DNA of 64,000 bases from Chrysoperla carnea (taxonomy: Eukaryota; Arthropoda; Insecta; Neuroptera; Chrysopidae): positions 37,029,501 to 37,093,500 of the forward strand of contig NC_058341.1 in assembly GCF_905475395.1 (NCBI RefSeq). The letters are read 5' to 3'. This document shows, one piece after another, positions 40,501 to 50,588 of the stretch. Every line of letters starts with the position of its first letter. The first letter of the stretch is position 1. The translations under genes were made by a program, and so were the position numbers. The notes beneath the pieces were generated by a model, which saw only the letters and a list, made by a program, of their open reading frames with translations, made no database searches and was not told where the DNA came from.

Positions 40501-41339
40501 TGTTTAAGAGGCGATTATTTAGATGAAATCATTTTAATTAAAAAATCCATGACCCAATCTCAGCATAATAAATAATTAAAAAAAAAAAAAAAAACTAGAC
40601 TGACACGACCGAATGTTATGAAATTCTTTTCGGATCATATTTCTGTTAATACGCTTCGATCGAAATCTCAACGAAGTCGATATCACTTTTAGTTCGTGCG
40701 ATATCGCTGGCGAAAAAAATGACCACGAACGTACCTAACGTCCTCGTCCTAACCATGAAACGTATCAATATATAGAAAATTTCGGTTTCGAAAATCGGAC
40801 CCACTATAACTTTCTATGCTGAGAAGTTAAAAATCTCATTGATATCTTACACCGTTTTGTTATTATTCAAATTAAAAAATGTATAGCTCTTATCTGATCA
40901 CTCTTTATTTCTAAATTTTTTTTTACTTTGATTTACCAACATTTTACGAAACTGATTTGAATAAGAAAATAAAACTTGCTTACGCTGTCTTGTTCTGGCA
41001 TAGAGTTGGTTGACGGTGAACTTAATTTTGATTGTACGCTTTTATTAGTTGGACTGTGTGACCTACAATAACAATAAATTTAATCAAATTTTTGACACTT
41101 TTAATTTAAAGAAACACTCAAAACAGCTTTAACAAAATAATTAAAAAAACCTTTGTGTTTGTAATTCATTTTGAGGTGTTGATAATACATTCTGTTGAAT
41201 TTGTTGCGTCTCTGTTGTCGGTATATTATCTTGGTTGTTAGCAGGTAAAGTCATTGCGTTAGTAAAGGCCAAAGCCTGGCTAATACTAGATCCAATTGCA
41301 TCATGCGATCCACTTACCACATTTTCTAAAGACTTACGC
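18782..41339 (-). CDS. GRAMD1: GRAMD1/Aster-type sterol transport protein, 5' end not found
   Basis: Eleven exons, all with matching phases, give at least 775 aa: 41339-41151, 41062-40984, 38780-38492, 30527-30217, 27253-27131, 26399-26197, 25971-25689, 24284-24095, 22202-21803, 20579-20459, 18922-18782. Numbering from the first found exon: S/T/Q-rich linker (1-150); GRAM domain (about 166-283; FGWETT, TKEKTALVIPNAI, FFTSFGTRDKAY); the ELGLTSDDEDY motif just after; VASt/ASTER domain (about 408-575; PMHVDTLFTMLF, YVLTHYCL, KSIWGLVK, EKNCWAGMEDFF); a basic patch; one transmembrane helix (647-669); a C-terminal helical tail. Known for the family: GRAMD1 proteins sit in the ER, the GRAM domain senses phosphatidylserine and cholesterol in the plasma membrane, and the ASTER domain carries cholesterol to the ER. 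The first found exon needs two bases from an upstream exon, which must lie right of 41339. Introns reach 8 kb and are full of repeats. Confidence 0.93.
18923..20458 (-). other. GRAMD1 intron
   Basis: It spans 1536 nt. The part 19280-20230 is less AT-rich than the rest and looks like decayed mobile-element sequence, but I cannot name a family and see no surviving frame. Confidence 0.6.
20459..20579 (-). CDS. GRAMD1: GRAMD1 exon: C-terminal helix
   Basis: It encodes EPPTSYNEWIEIFYTQEKIH and LKETNKYKRVLRHTIELLKK, ending AAG|GTATTG in phase 0. This aligns by position and pattern with the amphipathic tail of GRAMD1 proteins. Confidence 0.9.
20580..21802 (-). other. GRAMD1 intron
   Basis: This 1223-nt AT-rich intron holds nothing beyond homopolymer tracts. 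Confidence 0.65.
21803..22202 (-). CDS. GRAMD1: GRAMD1 exon: end of VASt, basic patch and transmembrane helix
   Basis: It encodes GMIEKNCWAGMEDFFQSLTK, a basic PSKRKAPRPPRKR patch and the hydrophobic helix STWFIVGIVLFLLLVNAMLY. It ends AA|GTAATA in phase 2; without splicing the frame stops immediately. Confidence 0.94.
22340..22830 (+). mobile_element. Helitron-like non-autonomous remnant
   Basis: The left part has TATCCCTATCCCTATATGTT, AAATGTGAAAGGAAGGATGT and TTGTTAAGCTTTCACCC, then ACTAATGAATATATTTGAAT. I recall this as a common dispersed insect repeat. The right part ends GAAGCGGGCGGGTATCAAG followed by CTAG at 22827-22830, which fits a Helitron CTRR end. No Rep/helicase coding is present. 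The family name is from memory and unverified. Confidence 0.45.
23440..23758. mobile_element. 319-bp TIR element (MITE) with TA target duplication
   Basis: About 90-bp imperfect inverted repeats begin GTCCGGGGGACGCACC on the left and GTCCACAAGACAGCACC on the reverse of the right end, both followed by TTTTTGTTAAATGAT. TA dinucleotides flank both ends (23438-23439 and 23759-23760), as for Tc1/mariner-type elements. No transposase frame is present. Confidence 0.7.
24095..24284 (-). CDS. GRAMD1: GRAMD1 exon: second half of VASt/ASTER domain
   Basis: It encodes ILSSVTAPGLYAIDVESVNA, IPYADSFYVLTHYCLSYV, ESRLQIYAQIKYRKSIWGLV and K, ending G|GTAATC, phase 1. Confidence 0.95.
24285..25688 (-). other. 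GRAMD1 intron with an AT microsatellite
   Basis: This 1404-nt intron splits the VASt coding region. The only clear structure is the AT tract at 25537-25589. Confidence 0.65.
25537..25589. repeat. AT dinucleotide microsatellite
   Basis: About 50 bp of near-perfect (AT)n with a single interruption near its left end, inside a GRAMD1 intron. Confidence 0.9.
25689..25971 (-). CDS. GRAMD1: GRAMD1 exon: first half of VASt/ASTER domain
   Basis: It encodes CISSHEGRSIANITIPMHVD, FTMLFTDNKFLMDFHEARRT, PWTESANGEKTRTVTLTVAL and VGPKVSNVTETQ, ending at GTAAGT in phase 0. The pattern matches the start of the sterol-binding fold. Confidence 0.95.
26197..26399 (-). CDS. GRAMD1: GRAMD1 exon: linker between GRAM and VASt
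   Basis: It encodes DPVTPTSVPDGISLHEIGLD, a basic/serine-rich part (TPRKKKKSTSRASPTDSSE) and PPSPISSY, ending AG|GTAATT in phase 2. It is a low-complexity linker; phase and position support it. Confidence 0.88.
26400..27130 (-). other. GRAMD1 intron with a repeat fragment
   Basis: It spans 731 nt. Positions 26853-26940 (TTTGAAACATAGCTAAGA then GACCGACAGACACGCATAGC) belong to a dispersed repeat also seen in part at 793-835 and 27715-27770. Confidence 0.55.
27131..27253 (-). CDS. GRAMD1: GRAMD1 exon: ELGLTSDDEDY segment
   Basis: 41 codons (VHFCYGDELGLTSDDEDYIP..., ending VESIIE) lie between acceptor TTTTCAAG and donor GTAAGT. The same motif follows the GRAM domain in vertebrate GRAMD1 proteins. 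Confidence 0.95.
27254..30216 (-). other. GRAMD1 intron, repeat-bearing
   Basis: This 2963-nt AT-rich intron includes a fragment of the repeat above near 27715 and one copy of a direct repeat at 28598-28721. No coding region is supported; small frames here have no family features. Confidence 0.6.
28598..28721 (+). repeat. direct repeat, copy 1
   Basis: TAGTACAATAAAA, ATCATGGTAATAAGGAAAAA, GTGTTGCATCTTTGGTATTT and CAACTTCGTACCGAAAAAAC recur with about 85% identity at 31274-31396 in the same direction. The two copies flank the GRAM-domain exon. Confidence 0.7.
30217..30527 (-). CDS. GRAMD1: GRAMD1 exon: body of GRAM domain
   Basis: The acceptor ctttttacag precedes DYSCALQKEILVHGRMFVSQ, WKDVTSITKEKTALVIPNAI and FRVWQNALMGKQMGQQEMWQ, ending W|GTAGGT in phase 0. 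This is the best-conserved part of the protein. Confidence 0.96.
31274..31396 (+). repeat. direct repeat, copy 2
   Basis: This is the second copy of the 28598-28721 unit. It is followed directly by a run of 16 G's (31397-31412) and the palindrome at 31425-31540. Confidence 0.7.
31397..31412 (+). repeat. G16 homopolymer
   Basis: Sixteen consecutive G's are exceptional in this AT-rich window and could be partly an assembly or sequencing artefact. They sit at the junction of the direct repeat and the palindrome. Confidence 0.8.
31425..31540. repeat. long palindrome, 47-bp arms and 22-bp loop
   Basis: The left arm (31425-31471) and right arm (31494-31540) are inverted copies with three or four mismatches. 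The inner 28 bp, from TTGGTTCTTAAGATAGACTA to the loop, match perfectly. It is probably the terminal structure of a small foldback element. Confidence 0.75.
34394..34581. mobile_element. 188-bp inverted-repeat element
   Basis: GACGCAGTTTTATGTAGATG on the left mirrors GACGCAGTTTTATTTAGATA on the reverse of the right end, and similarity continues more weakly for about 30 bp inward. It is non-coding. Confidence 0.5.
35381..35851. mobile_element. 471-bp TIR element
   Basis: Arms of about 190 bp are inverted copies, starting GAGACG and containing ATTTTATTGATTGATAA, CGCCTATGAT/TGCCTATGAT, TTGTCTATCGAAAA, TGTTCACGACTA and CTATACCATTATTTTCGTAA. The spacer is about 95 bp. There is no transposase. The small open frame inside one arm is not a gene. 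Confidence 0.7.
37205..37875. mobile_element. 671-bp foldback element with about 200-bp arms
   Basis: The left arm (37205 to about 37440) and right arm (about 37672-37875) are inverted copies: AAATTTTCTTATTTTGCATT, TTTTTGGTAAACTACCCTTC, TAAGTTGGCGAAATGTTACT and AATTATGACTCTATACAAAA occur in both. The left arm carries an extra stretch of about 30 bp. The centre holds a 17-A run. Confidence 0.75.
38492..38780 (-). CDS. GRAMD1: GRAMD1 exon: lysine-rich linker and start of GRAM domain
   Basis: It encodes TANVKANNESPKS..., a run of charged residues (KKKKKSSWLNVL), then YPTYKSRSEDFKRLFKDVPD and DERLVV, the conserved entry into the GRAM domain. The donor G|GTAAGT leaves phase 1. Confidence 0.93.
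38781..40983 (-). other. GRAMD1 intron
   Basis: This 2203-nt intron holds no supportable coding region; the AT-rich open frame at 39340-39648 has only the F/L/I composition of random AT DNA. An A tract lies near 40570. Confidence 0.6.
40984..41062 (-). CDS. GRAMD1: GRAMD1 exon: linker
   Basis: This 79-nt exon follows an 88-nt intron and encodes SHSPTNKSVQSKLSSPSTNS then MPEQDS, ending at the donor GTAAGC in phase 0. Confidence 0.75.
41151..41339 (-). CDS. GRAMD1: GRAMD1 exon (first found): S/T/Q-rich linker
   Basis: The acceptor caattttag is followed by one carried base, then RKSLENVVSGSHDAIGSSIS and a Q/T-rich stretch. The other two frames stop at once. The donor AAAG|GTTTTT is weak but the phase (2) fits the next exon. 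Confidence 0.75.
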
Positions 41340-43483
41340 CTAAAATTGTAAGTTATTAGTAAGAAATTATTTTTTTGTTACAAACAAAACAAAATATTAA
41401 AAATATATGCCCGGTTATCTAATCTAATCGTCTATTTGTTTAATGAGTAACAGTATTAACATAATCATAATCTGAGATTATTTATGTCTTAATTATTAAA
41501 TTGTACACATATTGAATGATTTCAGGAGAATTCGGTTGGACCCAAGTGATATAAGTATTTTTGTTCGTTTTCCAGAGACCTCATAAAAAAAGGTGGGTTT
41601 TAGATTGAAATCAAAATCGACACATTTGTAATTTTATATATTATTTCTCTAGCCTGTTTTTCTGCGAAATCTTCCTTAAATTTCCTTGTCAAATTTCAAG
41701 ATTTAAACCTCATTTTAAAGCTTATTGTGCTGGTTAATGACAATAAATAGACTCACGGTCTAAAAATGTACCGCACCGATTTGGTTATTAAGATATAATT
41801 TTTTTCAGTATATAATTTGTATATCATATTTGAAATAAAATTGCCTATACACAATAAAAAGAATGTAAATTACTATTGTTATTTTAAATATCGGTTAATT
41901 TTCGAAAACGGGATAAAAATAGGGCTAAACGTTATCTTAGTTTCATGGAAACTTCTGTATGTAATCTTGGATCTATAGAGTATATGTATTTCTAGGGAAT
42001 TAAGGAATAGAAGTTAAAAATTAAACACTTCGTTATGTATTTCAATTTACTCCGAAATTTAAAGTTCATCATAGGAAGCCTAATACCGGATATCGGAAAA
42101 TACATTCTTAAGAACTTAGAAAATTAGTCAATATAATTCTCTGACTTTTTGACCTGACCAGTAATTGTGAATTTGGTACTTTTTTGTTTGGAGTTGAGGA
42201 AGCTGTTACATGTGTCGTATAAAAAGATTTAAATTATCACAAACTTATCGATTTTGATTGGAACCTAAAAGCTTAAGGTTTGGGCGGGTCCTTTAATTTC
42301 TACACATTCTAGATGAACGTTTCTAAAAAAAATATTTGAATTTTAATTATTTTTGATTACTTCGTATACAAAGTGTCCACATCTACATGAAGTTAGCAAG
42401 AAAAAAAAAGTTTTCGTTATAAAAATTTAGCTTGCCAAGAAACTTTTATTTGGATGTTCTGAAAATAAACCAACTCATGAAATTTTTCAGAGAAAATTTT
42501 TCGAATATTCTCTTGCCTGTCGAAAAAAGCAGATTACTACTTATAAATTTTTGATCAGAATACAGTGTGTTCGAAAATTAACAAATTAATAACGTAAATT
42601 ATAGAAAAGAGAGTACAAGTATAGTACAAGCCGAGACGAATCTGTTTAAAAATTTAAATACATCAGACAAAAATAGTTATAAATAATGAATTTCATCTTG
42701 AGATGACGAAAGCACTATTAAATTTTAATATGTATTAAAAACGAGATGAACACTCGTTGAAAAATCAGTAATACTTTTTCTGGATCTAATCTTCATTAAA
42801 AAATTGTTTACGCTACACCAAAATCCATTTTTCTGGAAAAGTTTAATACGAAATAGTTCTAATTTTGTATCGTTTTAAATAGTTTTAAACAGAAATAATG
42901 TGTACTCCTTTTAATTCATAATAATTCAATTTCTTAGATATTGTTAGCGGATATCAATCAGAGGATACTCATAAAAATGATATAATGATACCTACAGAAT
43001 ATGATTAGCCCACCCATCTTTTTAGGAAAGGTCAGTCTATAACAGATAATATTTTTAATTTCCATGTGTTAAATCTGTATTTCGATTCTTAAGGTTATAT
43101 GACCACTTCCATTGCTTTCATTAAATTAATTTGTGTTAACAAAATTGTCACATAAAGATTAGCGAAACTTAAAATTCGCTAGGATTCCGTGTCGAATTTA
43201 GAATTCTGGTTCTCAAGATATAAGCTTCATAGGGATCCTATTTAATTTTCAATGAAATGAAGATTTTTCGTAATTTTTGGGGCTAAAACTAACTAATTAA
43301 ATGATTTTCATAAAATAAATTTTTTTTACAATTTTCGTTATTCCCCAAGACAATTTTAAGAACAATTGATTGAGTTAATTGAGTAAAGTAAAGAAAGATA
43401 GCCACTCTCGCACACAAAGCAATAAGAGTATCTTTCTTCTCACTTCAGTGAACATAGTAATAAACAAACACATACTACTTAAG

Positions 43484-43602
43484 TGATTTTATGAACAGTG
43501 ATTCCAAAATTTTGTTCGTAGTATCAATATTTTTAAGCGTTACAAACTTGGGACTAAACTTAGTATACCTTGATATATTTCATATATACATGGTATAAAA
43601 GT
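43484..43602 (-). repeat. interspersed repeat family 1, copy C (one end only)
   Basis: It carries GATTTTATGAACA, AAAATTTTGTTCGTAGTATC, AACTTGGGACTAAACTTAGT and TTCATATATACATGGTATAA: one end of the element as in copy A, reversed. Confidence 0.75.
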
Positions 43603-45348
43603 GAAATGTGTGTAAATGTGAAGTATTTTAAAAACGATCCTTGTAACCAACATAGGCGACAAAATATTAACGTGAGTTATTTGAATTGTTTGTAATTATA
43701 GGCAACCTTAATAGCTTATTAGCATCACAATTTGCATATCGTATTTTCATAATTCACTTTTGTTGATAAAAACATCAAATTGACAGATATATTCTTCAGA
43801 GGAAACAGAGTTGTATTCAGATAGAATCTTGTCCGTATCAACAATTCTTATAATCCTGCTACTCAACATTAAATGTAAATACTTAAGATAATGTCTAGAT
43901 ATTTTCAGATATTAGGGATTAATGATTTGTATATCTAAAAATATTTATAAAAATTATCTAATGTTTTACGTTAATTCAATATCAATAAACCAATTAACAT
44001 TCCGAATTTCGATATTTATAAGTATATACTCCAAGGAAGCTAATTATACTATTTGGATTCTAAAGCCCCAATTTTCAATTGTTAAAAAAAATATTTTTGA
44101 CGTAAAATTACTCAAAAAACTTCGTGAAGCTATATTTGGTTAAAAAAATTGATATTTGACTGTTTCTTTGGAGGGAGAGGGATATCCGGAATATTAATCT
44201 ATAAACTTTTCTGAACAATAATCAATTGACAAAATGCGGTCCTCGACTTTTGCACACTCAACTCTATTTAGCGTCTGCTCTATTCAAAATCAATATTCCA
44301 TAAATAGGTAAAGACAAAACAGTAATTTTTTTCTCCTGTTTGTCAACACTAGTAATACTAAATAGGCTAAAAGTCCGCAAGGAAAATTGTTCGGATTACT
44401 TAGCCCAACCGGAAATTCAGTAGTTTAAATTTACCTCGTGGCACTACAGCTTATGAAAAGCCTTAGTTTCTCGTTTCGGGTGTTGTAACACGGAAAGTTT
44501 CACGGAAATTGGTTTTTACCCCATACCAGATGGAGTAGCTGCTGGGGAGTGCACTCCCTTGCCTACACAGTAGATCCTATAATAAAATCCTGCCTACACA
44601 GTAGATTTTCTAACTCGATATTGGAGAGTCGTCTGAGGAACACTGAAACGTAAAGTGATTTTCCACAGTCATCCCTACAGATGAACTCCAGCCATTCGAT
44701 ATTCCTGATCTGTTATTATTTCTCGTTAGATTGATAACCCCACTACCCGAAGAGATTCGGTCCTTGAAGCAGACCGTCTAAACGGTTCTTTTTATTAGTT
44801 ATTTATTCGCGTCATGGCTACGAAAGCTCTATAGGAACATTTTAGGAGTTAAATCATTATATTTTCATGACAAATATGGTTTCGATGTTGAGAAAAATTC
44901 CTGTTTTCCGTTGAGCCTTATAGTTTAAAAATGTCATGCAATTTTTGCCTCTTTTGGGCACTATTATTGTAAATTATGGTTTTTACCCGACTGTTAAGGA
45001 GTGGTATATTTGTTTGTAAATTACTTTATTATCTCGTTTCTTCCAAACGGATCAATAGATTTCAACATTTAATACATCATTATTAAATATCTATTCAACG
45101 TCTGCTGTAAACTTAAGTAGCTGAGCTAATGAGGATCTATTTTTTTCTCTGTAAATTTTCAAAAAGAAAGGCATATTGTCGACTACACGTGGAAATTTAA
45201 CAATAAAAAAAAAACTAAAACATATATTTCTGATCAACGACAGCAAAGGATCTTAAATTATTAAATAGTTAATTTTGTTTTTATCAAGCCAGCCATTTGT
45301 ATATCTACTCAAGGTTAATTTCCGCAAAACAATCAAACAAACAATTTA

Positions 45349-46026
45349 CATTATAACAAGTGAAAACAAACAATTGACTGAGTTAATTGTTGAAATACCA
45401 TGTATAGGCAGTGTTGATAACTCTGTCACATTTCACATACATACATATCTGACATATTTAACTGATATTCTCATATAATGCGCAAGTGTTGATGCGCAGT
45501 CGTTTGTTTTTTTTGACGTCATGTAAATAACAAAAGATATTCACTTTGATATTCCTATATTAATTACATACTATAAAATTTGTACCTAATTAACGCCCTC
45601 GTGGGTAAACAGTGATGTTTACAAAAAAATGTTTCAAACAAAAGTTATTTATTTTTTTGTAAGGAACATTTTTTACATTTAAACTTTTATTCTATCTCTA
45701 ACGGTTTACAAGATGGGTACTACGGACCCATGACCCAATTGACCCATGTTGCTCATTTACGAACTTGACCTCACTTTTTACGTCCTAAGCACGCTGTAAA
45801 AATTTCAGCTTGATATCTCTTTTCGTTTTTGAGTAATCGTGACCACAGACGGACGGACGGACGGCCGGACAGCCGGACGGACGGACGGACAACCGGAAAT
45901 GGATTAATTAGGTGATTTTATGAACACCTATACCAATTTTTTTTTTGTAGCATCAATATTTTTAGGCGTTACAAACTTGGGACTAAACTTATAATACTAT
46001 GTATATTTCATATATACATGGTATAA
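45349..46026 (-). repeat. interspersed repeat family 1, copy D (most complete) with GGAC array
   Basis: Both ends are present: AACAAGTGAAAACAAACAAT at the left and TTTCATATATACATGGTATA at the right. A short GGAC/GGCC array (about 45850-45890) sits inside. AAACAATTTA occurs immediately outside both ends (45339-45348 and 46027-46036), a candidate 10-bp target duplication. No coding frame is evident. Confidence 0.75.
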
Positions 46027-49000
46027 AAACAATTTAAATGTGTTCACATAGGCAAACAAACGTCTTTTGAAAACGCATGTGCAAGAAAGATTAAGAATCA
46101 GTATTTTGAAAATTCAAATTTAAGTTAAATTTTTATAATTATTTTTAAAAAAAATTTTACTTACATTTAGAGATTTTTCGAGAGTTTAATATTAAAATTT
46201 TAAGCAAAAAACACCGCACACGTAATCAAATATTACTATGAATATGTATGAAAATTGATAAAAAATATAAATGTAGTCTAGGTATCATTTTTTTTTCAGC
46301 TGTACATTATAGCTTCAATGATAATAAAAATCTGCTTTTGGTATATTTATTAATAGGTAAGTACTGGGTGTCACCACCCAGTCATCAAGAAAATCAAGCC
46401 AAGAGACAAAAAAAATTTTAACCTTTTTAGGTTTTGCGTTTCAAAGGACTTTGATGCGCAATTACTGTTCAACGCACAACGTATGCTGTACAAATATAAT
46501 AGTAAATTTTCTTGATTATCCGAAACTATAAAAAAAAGTTAACAAATTTTTCTGTAGTTGTTGGTCTATTGCACATGTTAAAATCAACTCTACCCAATAA
46601 AATTGAGGGGGGAGGGGATGAAATTGGAGGAGCCAAACAAGACTTCTTCTATAATAATCTTATCGTTCCGAGAAAAACGGTGCCATTCCAAAGTACCATC
46701 TAAATGTTCACCCCCTAGGTTTTTAACTTTCCGAGAAAATAGATAAAAGCGAATATTAACGTTTGTGATATTTAGGTAGCTTCGAGTTAGAGCCGTGCCC
46801 ATGCCCTTGGGCCCTTTGAGACTCTGTCCACATAAATTTTGAGTTTTTCAGTTTAAAATAAATAATTTTAATAACATTCCATAAAAATGCTTAGGTACAA
46901 ACCATGCATCATAATAATGTGTTTCTTGATTTTTTTCGACGTTTCTATTTTCCTTTTATTAATTAAACCCTTACCGAAGAACAATTCTGAATTGTTTAAT
47001 CAAAATATGAGGTGTAGGCTGTAATTTTGGCACGGAGTGACCAAAAACCGACAAAAGGGCACCACAGCGAGTTTCACAGAAAAAAGATTAGATTTACCAA
47101 CTTTTAAGTAGTATTTTCTGAAAAATGTCATCTTTTTAAATCATATCTATCCCCTAGACAATATGATTTAGACATAAGGCCTCTAAAGAAGTTTTGATTT
47201 TAAAACGTTTTATTTTAATAGAAAAAAAAACTAATAACACATCTTTAATACTTTATCCTAATACAGGAGTACGATTAATAATTAGAAAAAAATTAATGAG
47301 AGATTCCTTTCACAGAAATAAAAAAAATTCATATATATTTAGCTGTTATTACTTAATTTCGCAATGTCCCGCCACATTTTATATGTGGCGGAATATTTGA
47401 TGCATTTCCGGTCATTATAAAAACATAATTTTTTTTTGTTTGTATTAAAATTGGAGATTATAAATTTAAAAAAACCGTAGGCAAAGTAGGCACGTGCCTA
47501 CAGGTGCGAGGTTACAAAGAGGGCGCGAGCGTGGAAATTTTTAAACAAACATTTGTACAGTTATTGAAATGTATGACAGTCTAATTCATATAATTTCTGC
47601 AGAAAAGGGAAATTTTAATAAAAATGAACAGCACGTCTTGGAACTCTTAACAGTCCAAGATCATGAAAAGAACACAAAGAGGATATGGAAGAGAAAGCTC
47701 ACAAAAGAGGCAAGAATTGTACAAAATTTTTACTTTAAATTTTCGTTTTTAAACAATTTGATAAATTTGAACACTGCAGAAGTTCAAAATACAGCAGGTA
47801 TGTTAGTAACGATCTATTTTGCTACGGTCACAAAATTTAACCCGCCTCTGTAGGTACCTGAACAGCTAGAAGTAATTAAGGAGTTGATCGGATCTCAATT
47901 GAACGAAGGTTATGTTTGGCCGCAAATATGTAGACTCCCAACACTTATGTGATTCATTTATAAGTCGCATCGAGATCCCGTTTTGGCAGTAAACATGAGA
48001 TTTTAGGTCAAGTGTCAAGTCGGTATATAGCAGGCAAGACATTACAGAATCAACAAACACTATTAAAACCACCTTTAATCCATTTTTAACTTCCCAATGT
48101 AGGTTATTGCAATGAGTCCGATTTTCTAATCAAAATATTTGGCAATAAATGTAATACGTTCTGTTTATTAAATATGCAGATCTCGTCTTTTATAAACTTA
48201 ATTATGAGGAAACTACCATCTAAATCGATTTAATTATCAATAACAACAAATTGTCTAATTAAAGTTAGTTACCGAGAGGAATATAAAATATAGAATTTTG
48301 ATTTCAATTCAAGTGTTAATTCACTTCTGAATTTCTATCACTTGGCCTCTTGTAGGAGGCCAAAGAACTTTTTTACAAAAGTCTCTGTCCTACAAAAACC
48401 TTTTTTAACCAGAAAAGGTTAGATGTGCGTCGGGTTGGGGCACCAAGGGCTCCGTACCAATACACTACTAATTGTTGGTGCTACTAAATATGTAGCGAAC
48501 AAATTGTGTTTTTTTACCTGGCAGTTTGAGTGCCAAAAATCATTTTTATTATGGAAGCCTAATTTTTTTGTTTTACTTCCATGTGATTATAACAAGTGTA
48601 TCGTTTCGGCGAAAAAATAAAAACAAACTCACGTTTTATGTCTGTTGAAAGGGATCCCATCGTATATGAAGCTAGGTGTCTGTCAATTTTAGGTTTTTCC
48701 TAATTTTCATGAAAACGGCGTATACTTTTTCTAAATAAATGCATTTCAATCGGTTTATATTTTTAATAGCTACATTAATAAATATGAACCACCAGAAAAA
48801 TCTCTTGAAAGGGGGCGAAAATCGAGGAAAAGCAATTTTTTTTTAAAATTCCTATAAAGGTCTCCAATAAATTTTTAACATGCCAATTTATTCGACGTGC
48901 CTTTTTGAAACCTATATTTCGCCATGATATAACGTTTCTTTTTCCTTCAACAGACAGCAAGGAAAAATAGGAGTTTTTTTGAATCCTCAATTAAAAATTG

Positions 49001-50081
49001 AGGCGAATCAAGCGAAAAAAATTGTTAGTATTTTAAAATCCGATATTCTTTGATTTGCTTTTTTCTTCTATCTCAGACGGATTTAAATTTATTTTAGAAA
49101 AACAACTTTTTGTCTTCCGCAAAAAATATATTTGTTTATTGGGAAAGTATACGTACGAACGTATGCGTTATACGTTACATCGTTGCCAACTCAGTGGCTT
49201 TACGACTAAAACTAATGGATTTACTCTTCTTTTTGTGGACAAATAATTTAATATTTTAATATCATTTATGCTACTTATTGAAATTTTTGTGATATAAAAC
49301 GAAAAATATTCCGGTAACACTGCTATCTAGTGGTTTTCTCTCATTTGTTTAGTGGGTTTGAGAATTGAAAGTTGGTAATACTGTATACGTAATACAGAAG
49401 GTGAAATCTTCAAATCTTCTTCATGAAATTTCACCAAATGAGAATGGCACACGGAGGTAATAGGTATTATGTTAAATTTCATATATGGAGGTATTAATAT
49501 GAGTATTCCACAAATACCACTTGCTGTTCTTTAGATATAGCATTTTTGTTAAAGGTCTTATTGTTAAAAACTTGTGTTTTTGTAATGAGGGTGCATAAAA
49601 AATAGGTTTAAAATTGAATCATAAACATTAAAAACAGTATCAGTATGAGTTAATAGTCTGTACATAAAGATAATATAAATAATAGTTTTTAAAAAACATG
49701 CTATGTAACCAGCTGAACTAAAAAGTAAAAAATAATTTCTATTAGTTAAAAAAGAAAGACATCATTCCACGCTTTTTTACGATAAAATGATTTTTTTCTT
49801 AATCATCCTTTTTTTTTAACTTATATAGAACTTGTTTTCTACTTTTTGGTTTAGCTAATTACAACAGCGTGTTTTTTAAAAAACTATTTTTTATTTTCTA
49901 CCTTTTAATACAGCTAGCTACAAAAGCTGATATTGTTAGTTTAATGGATTTTAATGAAAGTTTTATGCAAATTGGATAGACACATTTAGTATCAAATTAT
50001 TACGATTTTCTCAAGAGGAACCTTGGGAAAAATGAAAAAATTATAATTTGTATATTCTTCAATTTTAATGAAAATCATTTA

Positions 50082-50588
50082 TTATACTTCCAAGTTTGTA
50101 ACGCTTAGATATATTGATGATACGAACATTTTGGTAAAGATGTTCATCATCACCTAATTAATTAATTTTCGTTTGTCTACCCGTCTGATCGTCATCACGA
50201 TAATTCAAAAACAGGAAGAGATATCAAGCTTAAATTTTTATAGCATGCTCAAGACGTTAAATTGAATTTGAATAAACGAGCAACATAAGTCAATTGGGTC
50301 TTGTAAACTGTTAGAGATAGAACAAAAGTTTAAATGTAAAAAATGTTCCTTATTAAAAAATAAACAACTTTTGTTTGAAACATTTTTTCGTAAAAATTTC
50401 AAGGTAACTTCAACTAGTGGTCTTTTGAAAGATTCTTGAAAAACGGAAAAAAACATACTACGAAAATTTTGTGTTGAATTTTTAAACTTTTCTAATTTAT
50501 AAAAAATAATACAAGCACTGACATTCAATACTTTCTATACAGAGTATTTCAACAATTAACTCAATCAATTGTTTGCTTTCACTTGTTA
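50082..50588 (+). repeat. interspersed repeat family 1, copy E
   Basis: It starts within the CCAAGTTTGTAACGCTTA block and runs through AAGAGATATCAAGCTT, TAAACTGTTAGAGATAGAAC, AAACAACTTTTGTTTGAAAC and the end GTATTTCAACAATTAACTCA, closing at CACTTGTTA. Confidence 0.75.

Noticed and set aside
47569-47853. 94-aa open frame near a transposon-like stretch
   Set aside because: Fragments hint at a decayed element but no transposase motif is visible, so it is not called as a gene.
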